Shown here piece after piece: positions 43,915-52,330 of a DNA stretch of 64,000 bases. Origin of the DNA: Paradevosia shaoguanensis (GTDB taxonomy: Bacteria > Pseudomonadota > Alphaproteobacteria > Rhizobiales > Devosiaceae); the NCBI RefSeq assembly GCF_016801025.1, contig NZ_CP068983.1, positions 2,713,501 to 2,777,500 of the forward strand, read 5' to 3'. Below the pieces are notes generated by a model. That model had not been told where the DNA came from. It saw only the letters and a program-made list of their open reading frames with translations, and did no database searches. Each line of letters starts with the position of its first letter. The stretch's first letter is position 1. The position numbers and the translations under genes are program-made.

Positions 43915-44328
43915 ATGCCGGTCACGCACCGCATCAGGTTCAATATCCTCTGCAAGGATCTCAGCGACAGCGCCGCTTTCTACCAGCGGGTATTCGGCAT
44001 GGTGGAGACCGAAACCCATGGTTGGCTGCGGGTCTTTTCCCTGCCGGGCGAGACGCGGCTCGAACTGGGGCTGATCGATGAGGTCAGCGAGTTCGTGCCG
44101 CGCGGCGCGCGGGGGATCGTCGAAGGCGCCTACATCACCTTCGTGATCGAGGACGTGGTCGCGGCCGTGCATGCCGCTCATGCCGAAGGCGTCGAGATCG
44201 TCGAGGATGCAAGGGGCTTCGGGAACGCGGTTCACGCCGTGATCCGCGACCCCAACGGCATCGTCATCGACCTCTTCACGCCCGAGGCGGCGGTGCAGAT
44301 GCCGCCCTCCGAACTGCTGGCCGGCTAG
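43915..44328 (+). CDS. VOC family glyoxalase-like protein
   Basis: A 137-residue two-module vicinal-oxygen-chelate protein with the early LCKDLSDSAAFYQRVFGM motif and the late DPNGIVIDLF motif. Members include glyoxalases, bleomycin-binding proteins and dioxygenases; a specific reaction cannot be assigned. It follows the small basic protein gene in one transcript. Its TAG stop shares the palindrome CTAG with the convergent antiporter gene. Confidence 0.87.
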   Translation: MPVTHRIRFNILCKDLSDSAAFYQRVFGMVETETHGWLRVFSLPGETRLELGLIDEVSEFVPRGARGIVEGAYITFVIEDVVAAVHAAHAEGVEIVEDARGFGNAVHAVIRDPNGIVIDLFTPEAAVQMPPSELLAG

Positions 44329-45419
44329 AGGCCGAGGAACGTCAGCATCACGAAGGTGGCGAAGAGCACGAAGTGCGTCATGCCTTCGATGGCGTTGGTC
44401 TCGCCATCGGAGAGATTGATGGCGGCCACGATGAGCGTGATGAGCACCATGATGGTCTGCACCGGGGTCATGGCCATGACGAAGGGCTGACCCGAAAAGA
44501 GCGCGATGGCCTCCATGACCGGCACCGTGAGGATGACGGTCGATAAAGATGCGCCGAGCGCGATGTTGATCACCGCCTGCATGCGGTTGGCCAGAGCTGC
44601 CCGCAGGGCGGTGAGGATTTCGGGCGCGGCCGAGATCGAGGCGACGACCACGGCGGCGAGGGCAGGCGGGGCACCCGAGCCTTCGAGGCCCTTGTTGAAC
44701 AATCCGGACATGACTTCGGCGAGCAGGCCGATGAGCACGACGCCGCCGATGAGGAGTGCGACCGAGGCGCCGGCGGGACTATCCTCGTGCTCGCTCTCGC
44801 CGCCTCGCGACTTGGGATAGGCGTAGCTGAAGAAATAGGAATGGACGCCCACCTGCTGGCGCAGGAAGAGGACGTAGAGCGCCGCCATCGCGCCGATGGT
44901 GAACAGCGAATAATAGTGCCATTTGTCGCCGGGGATGAATTCGGGGACCATCATGGAAATGCCCATGGCGGTGAGGATCATCACCACATAGGTGCGGCCG
45001 GAATCGTCGTTATAGGGCTGCTCGCCGAAGCGGTAGCCGCCAATGATGGCGGCGAGGCCGAGGATGCCGTTCACGTCCAGCATCACGGCCGAATAGATGG
45101 TGTCGCGTACGAGGGTGGGCGAGGCGACGTTGAGCATCAATATGCCCAGCACCAGCACTTCGACGGCGACGGCCGAGAGGGTCAGGATCATGGTGCCGTA
45201 GGGGTCACCGACCTTGGCGGCGAGGATTTCGGCGTGGTGGGCGACGCGGACCGAGGCCATGACGATGGTGGCGATGAGCACGGCGGCGGCGAGCAGGGAG
45301 GCGACGCTGCCGGCCTCCATGATCTGATGCTCGAAATTGAAGGCGATAAGGCCGGCTATTGCGGCAAGCAGGGACGGCCATTCATGGCGCAGGTCTGAGA
45401 GCGAGAACGCCTTGGCCAT
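44325..45419 (-). CDS. chaA: Calcium/proton antiporter (ChaA-like)
   Basis: A 364-residue integral membrane protein of the CaCA superfamily, with about 11 hydrophobic segments and an acidic central loop (RGGESEHEDSPAG). Conserved elements include AVAVEVLVLGILML and a mirrored AAPEILTALRAALANR. It probably exports calcium or sodium in exchange for protons. It is the last gene of the PQQ-dehydrogenase block, 33 bases after the XoxJ-like gene; PQQ enzymes need a bound divalent or lanthanide ion, so a link is possible but unproven. Confidence 0.85.
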   Translation of the reverse strand: MAKAFSLSDLRHEWPSLLAAIAGLIAFNFEHQIMEAGSVASLLAAAVLIATIVMASVRVAHHAEILAAKVGDPYGTMILTLSAVAVEVLVLGILMLNVASPTLVRDTIYSAVMLDVNGILGLAAIIGGYRFGEQPYNDDSGRTYVVMILTAMGISMMVPEFIPGDKWHYYSLFTIGAMAALYVLFLRQQVGVHSYFFSYAYPKSRGGESEHEDSPAGASVALLIGGVVLIGLLAEVMSGLFNKGLEGSGAPPALAAVVVASISAAPEILTALRAALANRMQAVINIALGASLSTVILTVPVMEAIALFSGQPFVMAMTPVQTIMVLITLIVAAINLSDGETNAIEGMTHFVLFATFVMLTFLGL

Positions 45420-45452
45420 CTCTATCCTCTGGTCTGTATGTTGGTGCGGCGA

Positions 45453-46283
45453 CTATTGCGGGCCGGGTTTGCCTTGGTAGCCGAACTGGTCGAGCAATTG
45501 CTGTATCGTACCATCGGCCGCGAGAGAGGAAATGGCGCTATCGACCTGCGAGCGCAGGAAAGCGTCGCGGCTGGATACCAGCGCACCCACCAGCACGAAG
45601 GATTGCGCCACCGGGGCGGTGTCGATGACGCGGATGCCGGCCTTGGCCGGATCGCCGCCGACGGCGCGGCCGAGGGATGGACCCCAGAGGATGATGCCGC
45701 CGAGCGTGCCATCCTTGAGGCGCTGCACCATCAGCTTGGCATCGGCGTAGGGCAGGCGCCGCCAGCGCTCGGCCTCGGGCAATTGCTGGTTGTAGGTGAT
45801 GAAGGCGTATTCGCCGATCGAGCCGAGGGCGGTGCCCAGGGTCTTGTCCTTGGGGATATCGGAAAGCTTGTTGTAGCTCGGATCGGTCACCGCCAGCACG
45901 AACGGCACCTGCGCGTAGGCGCGGGTGGGCGAGGCCCATTCGGGATAGGGGAAGTTGGGCTGGAGCGAGACGCCGAGGAGGACGTCGCATTCATTGGCCA
46001 TGACGATCTGCAACTCATCGAAATAACCCTGGGCATCGAGGCCGAAGCCGGAGGGCGCGCGGGTGAACTTGGCGTTGAGGAGTAAAGCCGAGGCGATGGC
46101 CATACCGACGGCGTGATCGAAGGGGGCGCCCACGCTCTGCTCATCGAGGCAGAAGGTGATCTGGTCGCCCTGCATGCGCCGCGTGTTGTTCTGCAATTCC
46201 TGCGGCAGGCCGCCGCCCTGGGCGAGGGCGCCCGCGCAGGTGGCGAAGAAGAGGACGGCGCTGATGAGAAGGCGCGGGAACAT
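45453..46283 (-). CDS. XoxJ/MxaJ-like periplasmic binding protein
   Basis: A 276-residue secreted protein (signal peptide ending ALAQG) of the solute-binding fold, with FCLDEQSVGAPFDHAVGMAIA near residue 44. It resembles the quinoprotein-dehydrogenase-associated binding proteins (MxaJ/XoxJ type), which assist maturation of PQQ alcohol dehydrogenases. It lies directly downstream of the dehydrogenase gene, separated by a 10-bp GC stem-loop. Assignment rests on context and fold, so moderate. Confidence 0.75.
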   Translation of the reverse strand: MFPRLLISAVLFFATCAGALAQGGGLPQELQNNTRRMQGDQITFCLDEQSVGAPFDHAVGMAIASALLLNAKFTRAPSGFGLDAQGYFDELQIVMANECDVLLGVSLQPNFPYPEWASPTRAYAQVPFVLAVTDPSYNKLSDIPKDKTLGTALGSIGEYAFITYNQQLPEAERWRRLPYADAKLMVQRLKDGTLGGIILWGPSLGRAVGGDPAKAGIRVIDTAPVAQSFVLVGALVSSRDAFLRSQVDSAISSLAADGTIQQLLDQFGYQGKPGPQ

Positions 46284-46308
46284 GGCGAACCTTGTGGACT
46301 GAGACTGA

Positions 46309-46331
46309 AACGGGGGGCAGCGCCCCCCGTT
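46309..46331 (-). promoter_or_regulatory. GC stem-loop between dehydrogenase and binding-protein genes
   Basis: A 10-bp inverted repeat (46309-46318 with 46322-46331, core ACGGGGGGC) with a 3-base loop, followed on the minus strand by non-T-rich sequence. It is suited to lower downstream expression or stabilise the dehydrogenase message. Confidence 0.5.
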
Positions 46332-46354
46332 CCCATAAAAGTCTGGCGGCCGGC

Positions 46355-48136
46355 TTACTTGCTGGCCGTCTGCGCGGTGTTGCGCAGCTTGAACACGAAG
46401 AGCGAGTTGCCCGAGCCCGACGGCACCGGGATTTCCGGGAACATCGAAGCGGAGCTGCCGGCCTGGGCGGAGAAGCCCGTGGGCACGGCGAGATATTGCT
46501 CGCCATCGATCTCGTAGGTCATCGGATAGCCGCCGATCGGAGCATTGAGGCGGGTCTGCCAGAGAACGTCGCCCGTCTCTTCATCCATGGCCATGAGGAA
46601 GCGGCCGGCGTCACCCCCGAAGACCAGGCCACCACCGGTGGCGAGGAGCGAGGAGGTGAAGGTCGGGCGCTGCTCATGACGCCACTTGCGGGCGCCATCG
46701 GCCACGTTGATGGCTTCCACCACACCACCATTGGTGATGTTGGGCGGCAGCACGCGCGGGCCGAACTTGGTGGCACCCACGGCGTTACCGGCCGTGAATT
46801 CGGTGACGGTCGGGGTCACGGTGTTGCAGGCCTCGGCCAGCGGCACGTAGTAGGTCTTGGTGCGCGGGCTATAGGCGCCGGTCATCCAGAGCTTGCCGCC
46901 CGAGACCGACGTGCAGACGAAGACTTCCTGGTTGACGGCGGTCGGCACGAGGTCGTTGTTGAGCGTTACCTTGCCTTCGGCATCGATGCTCTTGACGACG
47001 TTCTGGTAGACGGTGTCGCGCGACCACAGGTATTTGCCGGTATCGCGGTCGAGACCGAAGGCGATGCCGTCCTTGCCGGGCACGGTCACGAGGAGGTGCT
47101 TGGCGGCGTCGCCCTCACCCTCGTCGACGAGGATACGCTCGAACGGGCTGTCCAGGTCCCAGTTGTCGGCGGGCAGGTGGGAGAAGTTCCACTTGCGCTC
47201 GCCGGTATCGGCATCGAGGGCCAGGGTGTTGTTGGTGTAGAGCACCGGGCCGTCACCCGAGCCGCGGATCAGCTGGGAATAGGGGCCGGGCATGCCCACG
47301 CCCCAGAAGGTGGTGTTGGTGCGCGGATCGTAGGAGCCCGTGGTCCAGGGCGTGCCGCCCCAGCGGTTTTCGGGCGGGACACCGCCCCAGGAGGCTTCCT
47401 GCTCGGGGTTCTTGGGATCGTCGATCGTGTTGAAGCGCCAGATCTCCTTGCCGGTCTTGGCGTCGTGCGCGGCGATGAAGCAACCACCCGCGGTGCCGGC
47501 GATCGAGCAGCCGGAAATGGCCGAGATGATCTTGTCGTTCACGATCAGCGGGCCGACGGTATAGCTGTAGCCCTTCTGGGTGTCGTAGACCTGCGTTTCC
47601 CAGGCGACCTTGCCGGTGGCGGCATCGAGCGCCACGAGCTTGGCATCGGCGGTGGCGACAATGACCTTGTCGTCATAGAGCGCGATGGAGTTCTTCTGGC
47701 GGCGGGCCTGGTTGAGCTGGTAGCCCCAGGAGGCCGGCAATTGCGGCAGGACGTGCCGGTATTCCCAGACGAGGTCGCCGGTCTTGGCGTCCAGCGCCTG
47801 GATGATGTTCTGGTTGGTCGAGAGGAACATCATGCCGTCATGCACCAGCGGAGCGGCTTCCTGCTGGCCGTCGGCCGCCATGGGCCAGGCCCAGGCGAGC
47901 TCGAGGTTCTTGACGGTATCCTTGTTGATGAGGTCGAGCGGGCTATAGCCCTGGTTGTCGACCGTGCGGCGCCAACTGATCCATTCCTCGGGCGGTGGAT
48001 TGAGGATCATGTCGTTGGTCACGGGCTTGTAGGCACGGGGCGCGGCAGGCGTGGCGGCAGCATCCTGCGCGAATGCGGGCAGACTCATCGCCGACAGGGC
48101 GGTAAAGGCCAGCAGGGTCGTCAGACGGAGTGTCAT
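46355..48136 (-). CDS. PQQ-dependent alcohol dehydrogenase, lanthanide-type signature
   Basis: A 593-residue periplasmic quinoprotein with a signal peptide ending SLPAFAQD and an eight-bladed propeller with tryptophan-docking repeats (ALDAKTGDLVWEY, ALDAATGKVAWE, AMDEETGDVLWQ). The catalytic region reads NWDLDSPFE: the aspartate plus a second aspartate two residues later is the pattern seen in lanthanide-dependent XoxF/ExaF/PedH enzymes. The vicinal Cys-Cys pair of classical PQQ alcohol dehydrogenases is not seen. The start ATG at 48136 is chosen by the signal peptide. Devosia DepA (a quinoprotein deoxynivalenol dehydrogenase) is a possible relative. Confidence 0.88.
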   Translation of the reverse strand: MTLRLTTLLAFTALSAMSLPAFAQDAAATPAAPRAYKPVTNDMILNPPPEEWISWRRTVDNQGYSPLDLINKDTVKNLELAWAWPMAADGQQEAAPLVHDGMMFLSTNQNIIQALDAKTGDLVWEYRHVLPQLPASWGYQLNQARRQKNSIALYDDKVIVATADAKLVALDAATGKVAWETQVYDTQKGYSYTVGPLIVNDKIISAISGCSIAGTAGGCFIAAHDAKTGKEIWRFNTIDDPKNPEQEASWGGVPPENRWGGTPWTTGSYDPRTNTTFWGVGMPGPYSQLIRGSGDGPVLYTNNTLALDADTGERKWNFSHLPADNWDLDSPFERILVDEGEGDAAKHLLVTVPGKDGIAFGLDRDTGKYLWSRDTVYQNVVKSIDAEGKVTLNNDLVPTAVNQEVFVCTSVSGGKLWMTGAYSPRTKTYYVPLAEACNTVTPTVTEFTAGNAVGATKFGPRVLPPNITNGGVVEAINVADGARKWRHEQRPTFTSSLLATGGGLVFGGDAGRFLMAMDEETGDVLWQTRLNAPIGGYPMTYEIDGEQYLAVPTGFSAQAGSSASMFPEIPVPSGSGNSLFVFKLRNTAQTASK

Positions 48137-48219
48137 CAGGGGTCTCCCAAAATGGTTTCTAGCCACGGCGGTCCGAGAAGGCCGTCGATTGCGCCGGCGA
48201 CCATCCGCCGGCGTCACGG

Positions 48220-48789
48220 TCACGGATTGGCAGCGGCGCTGCCCGAGACGACATCCTTGATGGTGCCATCAGTTTGCTTGGTCGGCAGCGACTTGCCCCA
48301 GGTGAAAGCCTGCGGCACAGGCGCGGCATTGGCCGTTTCGGTGGTGGCGTCGGCCGCCGGAGCGGCGGCGCCGGCATTGGCGGCGGCAGCCTCGGTGAGG
48401 TTGATGGCGCCGAGCACGGTGGGATCGGCGGTCAGTTCCTCGCTGCCGGCGGCAAGGCCGTTAGCGCTCAAAATATAGGCCAGAATATCGACATAGACCG
48501 CCTCACCCAGCTTGCCGGGTGCGGTGGGGGGCATGGCGACCGAGAAGTAATCGTAGATGCCGCCGGCAGTGCCCCAGTTGCCCAGGAAATCGACGCCCTT
48601 GAGCGCGGGACCAACCCCGCCTTCGAGCTGCATGCCGTGGCAGGAACCACAGTTGGAATTGAATTGGGTCTGCCCTCGCGTGGCCTGCTCGGCGGTGAAG
48701 TGCCCGTCAGCCGCGACGGCACCGCCATGCAGGGTCACGCCAGCGGCGAGCGCTGCCAGGCCTGCGATGAGTTTGTTGGGGAATGGCAA
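48220..48789 (-). CDS. Periplasmic cytochrome c (XoxG-like)
   Basis: A 189-residue class I cytochrome c with a signal peptide, the heme motif CGSCH near residue 47 and the axial methionine in VAMPPTAPG. An Ala/Pro-rich linker and a short C-terminal tail follow. It immediately precedes the PQQ dehydrogenase gene, so it is the probable electron acceptor. AGGAGG lies upstream of the ATG. Confidence 0.9.
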   Translation of the reverse strand: MPFPNKLIAGLAALAAGVTLHGGAVAADGHFTAEQATRGQTQFNSNCGSCHGMQLEGGVGPALKGVDFLGNWGTAGGIYDYFSVAMPPTAPGKLGEAVYVDILAYILSANGLAAGSEELTADPTVLGAINLTEAAAANAGAAAPAADATTETANAAPVPQAFTWGKSLPTKQTDGTIKDVVSGSAAANP

Positions 48790-48962
48790 GATATCCTCCT
48801 ACACCAAGGTGAACGCGGCCCCATTGGTGCCGCCCGGAAATCTATTCGCCTTCTAAGTCTCGGACCTTGCTGCATTCCGGTCAACTTCGATTTTCCCAAA
48901 ATGCCATATAGCGTGAGACTTTTCGGCCCCTGCCGGGAAGGCAAAAGCCTATGCCAAAGCGC

Positions 48963-49580
48963 TCAGTTCATCAGGAGACGAACCAAGCTCGATTGCAGGG
49001 GGCTAAACGCCGACTGAAACGCGCCGGTTCCCAGGATGACGAGAAAAATCAGCATGGCGGGTAATTCGAGTCGGCGGACTTGCGGCATGACCGGCGGATA
49101 GGCGGCTTGCAGGAGCAGCGAGCCGGTGAGGCCGGGGAGCGGCAGGGCGTTGAGCAGCACGAACCACAGGCCAAGCCGCTGGGCGGCATCGATCGTGCCG
49201 AGGACGGAAACGGCGGCGGTGCCGGTGAGGAGCGTCGAGAGCCAGATGCGGACGGGGGTGAGGATCGGCACGATGGCCAGCACGACGGCGAGGCTCGTGA
49301 CGTAGAGCACGACGAGACCGAGCCGCCCGCCGCGCAGGGCGCGGTCCTCGATGGGGAGCGGGCGCATCCAGGAGGGTTGGAAGAGAATGGCGGCGACGAG
49401 GCCGGGCAGCGAGACATGGGGCAGGGGATTGAGCGTGAGGCGGCCGGAATGGGCCGGGTCGCGATCGCCGAAAAGGGTGGCAAGGCCGGCCAGCGCGAAG
49501 CCGTGGACGAGGACCACGATGAGATAGCCCACCAGCCGCGTCATGATCTGGGAGAGGGAGAGGTCGTTGAGGAAATTCAC
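48963..49580 (-). CDS. Degenerate site-2-protease (M50) homologue
   Basis: A 205-residue membrane protein with about five helices. It aligns by eye with the short site-2 proteases: the active HExxH motif becomes HGFAL, the following GDxxA...GRLTLNPLKH pattern survives as GDRDPAHSGRLTLNPLPH, the next aspartate is serine, and the last motif is NALPLPGLTG where DG is usual. All catalytic and zinc-ligand positions look lost, so it should be a pseudo-protease. It starts at GTG 49580, overlapping the stop of the binding-protein gene by 4 bases. Confidence 0.75.
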   Translation of the reverse strand: MNFLNDLSLSQIMTRLVGYLIVVLVHGFALAGLATLFGDRDPAHSGRLTLNPLPHVSLPGLVAAILFQPSWMRPLPIEDRALRGGRLGLVVLYVTSLAVVLAIVPILTPVRIWLSTLLTGTAAVSVLGTIDAAQRLGLWFVLLNALPLPGLTGSLLLQAAYPPVMPQVRRLELPAMLIFLVILGTGAFQSAFSPLQSSLVRLLMN

Positions 49581-50443
49581 TGCGGCGTCTCCGTGCCCAG
49601 TTGCGCGATGGTCTGGATCGGCAGGATGTCGTAGCGGGTTTCGAGCGCGCGGATGAAGCCGTCGCGCTCCATGTCGGCGAGAATGGATTGCAGGCGCTTC
49701 TTGAGCGTGAGGTCGCCCTTCCAGAGGCCGTAGCCGAGCGGGTAGCGCGCCGAGGGCGGGGGGAGCCAGGCGACGGTCCAGCCGGGATGGTTGCCGGCAA
49801 TGGCGCGGGCGCCGAGGCTTTCGGTGATGCCCGCCGCGACGGTGCCGCTGGCAATGGCCTGCTCGAGCGCGGCGGTATTGGGTACGAGTGAGACGGCGAC
49901 GCCGTATTGGCGCAGCAAGGCGGAAAGGGCCACGCGATCGAGGCCGCCGCCGCCGGGAAGGATGGCGACCCTGGCGCCACGAGGGAGATCGACCGAACCT
50001 GCCGAGAGGACGGCCCAGCCGGTTTCGATATCGGTGCTGATGGTTTCGAGGAACGAACGGGTCTGGGCGGAGACCACGACGCCGCCGGCCAGGATCTGGC
50101 ATTGCGCGCGGTTGATGCGCCAGTTGCGCGGGTTGAAATCCTGGCCGATGGCCGGGTTGACGTTGAGCGTCAGCCCGACCCCCAGGCGCCTGGTCATCTC
50201 GGTGAGGACGGCGATATCGAAGCCGCGGTCCTCGCCCTGCATCACGAGCGGTGGATAGGCGGTAGGCACGCAGGCGGTGAGCTGGCCGCGGCGTTCGACC
50301 TCGGCGAGGGAGGTGTCGGTGGGGAGGAGGTAAACGAGCGCTATCGGGGCGATGGTGAGGGCCACGATGACGAGGTCGCGCCACATCCGCGAGCGGAAGA
50401 AGCCGCCCTGTTCCTGCCGGTCATTGTCGGCGCGCTCGGACAC
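49577..50443 (-). CDS. Membrane-tethered periplasmic binding-like protein
   Basis: A 288-residue protein. The N-terminus has one membrane helix (about residues 25-41) without a clear cleavage site, so the binding domain is tethered outside. The domain resembles type II solute-binding folds (GQLTACVPTAYPPLV, GFDIAVLTEMTRRLGV). It is encoded 3 bases after the ABC-2 permease stop and overlaps the pseudo-protease gene, so all belong to one transcript. The ligand is unknown; in a PQQ system it could bind an alcohol or the cofactor. Confidence 0.75.
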   Translation of the reverse strand: MSERADNDRQEQGGFFRSRMWRDLVIVALTIAPIALVYLLPTDTSLAEVERRGQLTACVPTAYPPLVMQGEDRGFDIAVLTEMTRRLGVGLTLNVNPAIGQDFNPRNWRINRAQCQILAGGVVVSAQTRSFLETISTDIETGWAVLSAGSVDLPRGARVAILPGGGGLDRVALSALLRQYGVAVSLVPNTAALEQAIASGTVAAGITESLGARAIAGNHPGWTVAWLPPPSARYPLGYGLWKGDLTLKKRLQSILADMERDGFIRALETRYDILPIQTIAQLGTETPQ

Positions 50444-50446
50444 CGC

Positions 50447-51247
50447 TCAGTTCCTCTGGAATTCCCAGAGGGCGATGAGGAAAAAGCCCACGGCCATGGC
50501 AACGATGATGGCGGGGCCGAGGCTGGGATTGAACTGGTTGAAGTTGAGGAACACACCGCGCAGGGCATCGACCGCGTAGGTGATGGGGTTCCAGGTGACG
50601 AGGACGATGAGCCATTCGGGATAGATCACCGTCATCTGCGCCCGCGACAGCGCCGGATCGAGCGGGAAGATCGAACTTGAGGTAAAGTAGAGCGGCAGGA
50701 TGATGGCGTTGGAGAAGACGCCGAAGCCCTCGAAGCTGCGGATGCGGTTGGCGATGATGACGCCGAGGGACACGAGGCCGAAGGAGAGCAGGGTCATCAG
50801 CACGAGACCCTGGAAAAGCTGCTCCCATGAGAAGGTGACGTCGGCGAAGCGGGCGAGGGCGAGGACGAGGCAGCCGTGAAGCACCGAGACGGTGGTGCCG
50901 CCCAGCACCTTGCCGAAGAGGATGAGGCTGCGCGGCATGGGAGACACGAGGACTTCACGCAGGAACCCGAACTCGCGATCCCAGATCACCGACACGGCCG
51001 ACTGCACGGAGGTGTACATGATGTTGAGGACGATGACGGCCGGGAAGATGAACTGCAGGTAGGTGTAGGGCACGACAAAGCGAACTTCGCCGTAGATTTC
51101 GCCGCGGAAATAGGGGTTGAGGCCGATGCCCATGATGAGCACCCAAAGCAGGGGACGGCTGACGCCACCGATGAGCTGCCCGCGGTCGCGCAGCGCCCGC
51201 TTCACCTCGCGCAGCCAGATGGCATAGACCCCTCCGATCAGATGCAA
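50447..51247 (-). CDS. ABC-2 type transporter permease (PQQ-dehydrogenase-associated)
   Basis: A 266-residue ABC-2 permease with six hydrophobic segments and the ABC-2 motif around residues 106-132 (ADVTFSWEQLFQGLVLMTLL region). The start is assigned to TTG 51247 because AGGAGA precedes it and the sequence then begins LHLIGGVYAIWLREV, matching the family; the longer frame overlaps the ATPase gene. Together with the ATPase it resembles the exporters encoded beside PQQ alcohol dehydrogenases (PedC-type). The transported species is unknown. Confidence 0.85.
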   Translation of the reverse strand: MHLIGGVYAIWLREVKRALRDRGQLIGGVSRPLLWVLIMGIGLNPYFRGEIYGEVRFVVPYTYLQFIFPAVIVLNIMYTSVQSAVSVIWDREFGFLREVLVSPMPRSLILFGKVLGGTTVSVLHGCLVLALARFADVTFSWEQLFQGLVLMTLLSFGLVSLGVIIANRIRSFEGFGVFSNAIILPLYFTSSSIFPLDPALSRAQMTVIYPEWLIVLVTWNPITYAVDALRGVFLNFNQFNPSLGPAIIVAMAVGFFLIALWEFQRN

Positions 51248-51257
51248 GGCACTTCTC

Positions 51258-52238
51258 CTATCGGGTATGTTCTCCGCCGCGCTGGCCGAAGGCATAGGTG
51301 CGCTCGCGCCCGGACGCCTCCTTGTCGCGCAGGGCGCGGCCGGTGAGAGCCAGGAAGACCTGTTCGAGGCTGGGCGTATCGAGCACGAACTCGCCAACGC
51401 GATTGCCGTAGCGGGCAAGGAAGGCGCCGGCGAACTGGTCGTCGGGGACGGGGATCACCACTTCGTCGCCGTACTGGATGCTTTCGGGATAGGCGGCGAG
51501 GATTTCGCGCCGCGCACCGTCATCGATGGGGATGACGCGCAGCGAGCGGTGGCCGTATTCGGCCTTGAGGCTGGTAGGCGTGCCGATGGCCATGACCTGG
51601 CCCTGATCGATGATGCAGGCGCGATCGCAGTTCTCGACTTCCTCGATGTAGTGGGTGGTAACGACGAGGGTGAGCCGGCGGCGCTGGCGCAGCTCGTTGA
51701 GGTAATCCCAGATGCGTGCGCGCGACTGGACGTCGAGGCCGACGGTGGGCTCGTCGAGGAAAACGATGCGGGAATCGTGGACCAGGGCGCGGGCGATTTC
51801 GAGGCGTCGCTTCATGCCCGAGGAGAGGGTGCGGACCAGCCGGTCGCGCCAATCGGAGAGCTCGACGAGGTCGAGCACGTCGGCAATGCGCGCTTTTCGC
51901 TCGCGGGCAGGCACCTGGTAGATGAGGCAGTGGAAATCAAGATTTTCGTAGACCGTGAGGCGATCATCGAGGCTCGGTTCCTGAAAGACGACGCCGAGGT
52001 GCTTGCGGGCCTTGAGCGGCTGGCGGACGACATCGAAGCCGGCAATGATGGCGGTGCCGGTATCGGGCGTCAGTATCGAGCAGAGGATGTGGAGGAGGGT
52101 GGTCTTGCCGGCGCCGTTGGGGCCAAGCAGGGCGAAGGCCTCGTTATCGAGGATATCGAGATTGATATCATTGAGCGCGACGGTGTTGCCGTAGTGCTTG
52201 CCTAGATTGCGCAGTTCAATGATCGGAGCACCGGGCAC
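51258..52238 (-). CDS. ABC transporter ATP-binding protein (PQQ-dehydrogenase-associated)
   Basis: A 326-residue ATPase with Walker A GPNGAGKT, Q-loop FQEPSLD, signature LSSGMKRR, Walker B IVFLDEPTVGLD and H-loop TTHYIEE. The C-terminal extension (residues 240-326) is usual for ABC-2 exporter ATPases. It is the first gene of the eight-gene minus-strand block. It resembles the ATP-binding subunits linked to PQQ alcohol dehydrogenase systems by pattern and by context. Confidence 0.87.
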   Translation of the reverse strand: MPGAPIIELRNLGKHYGNTVALNDINLDILDNEAFALLGPNGAGKTTLLHILCSILTPDTGTAIIAGFDVVRQPLKARKHLGVVFQEPSLDDRLTVYENLDFHCLIYQVPARERKARIADVLDLVELSDWRDRLVRTLSSGMKRRLEIARALVHDSRIVFLDEPTVGLDVQSRARIWDYLNELRQRRRLTLVVTTHYIEEVENCDRACIIDQGQVMAIGTPTSLKAEYGHRSLRVIPIDDGARREILAAYPESIQYGDEVVIPVPDDQFAGAFLARYGNRVGEFVLDTPSLEQVFLALTGRALRDKEASGRERTYAFGQRGGEHTR

Positions 52239-52330
52239 TTGAACGGTCCTAGACTTGTTCCAGGCAGGATCGGCAGGATAACGCGCTTATCCCCCTATTG
52301 GATCAATACTTCCCGTGCGGCGCAAGCGGG

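Noticed and set aside
46292..48478. 728-codon plus-strand frame over the PQQ dehydrogenase
   Set aside because: The minus strand has a complete quinoprotein with signal peptide and propeller repeats; the plus frame is Gly/Asp/His-rich noise.
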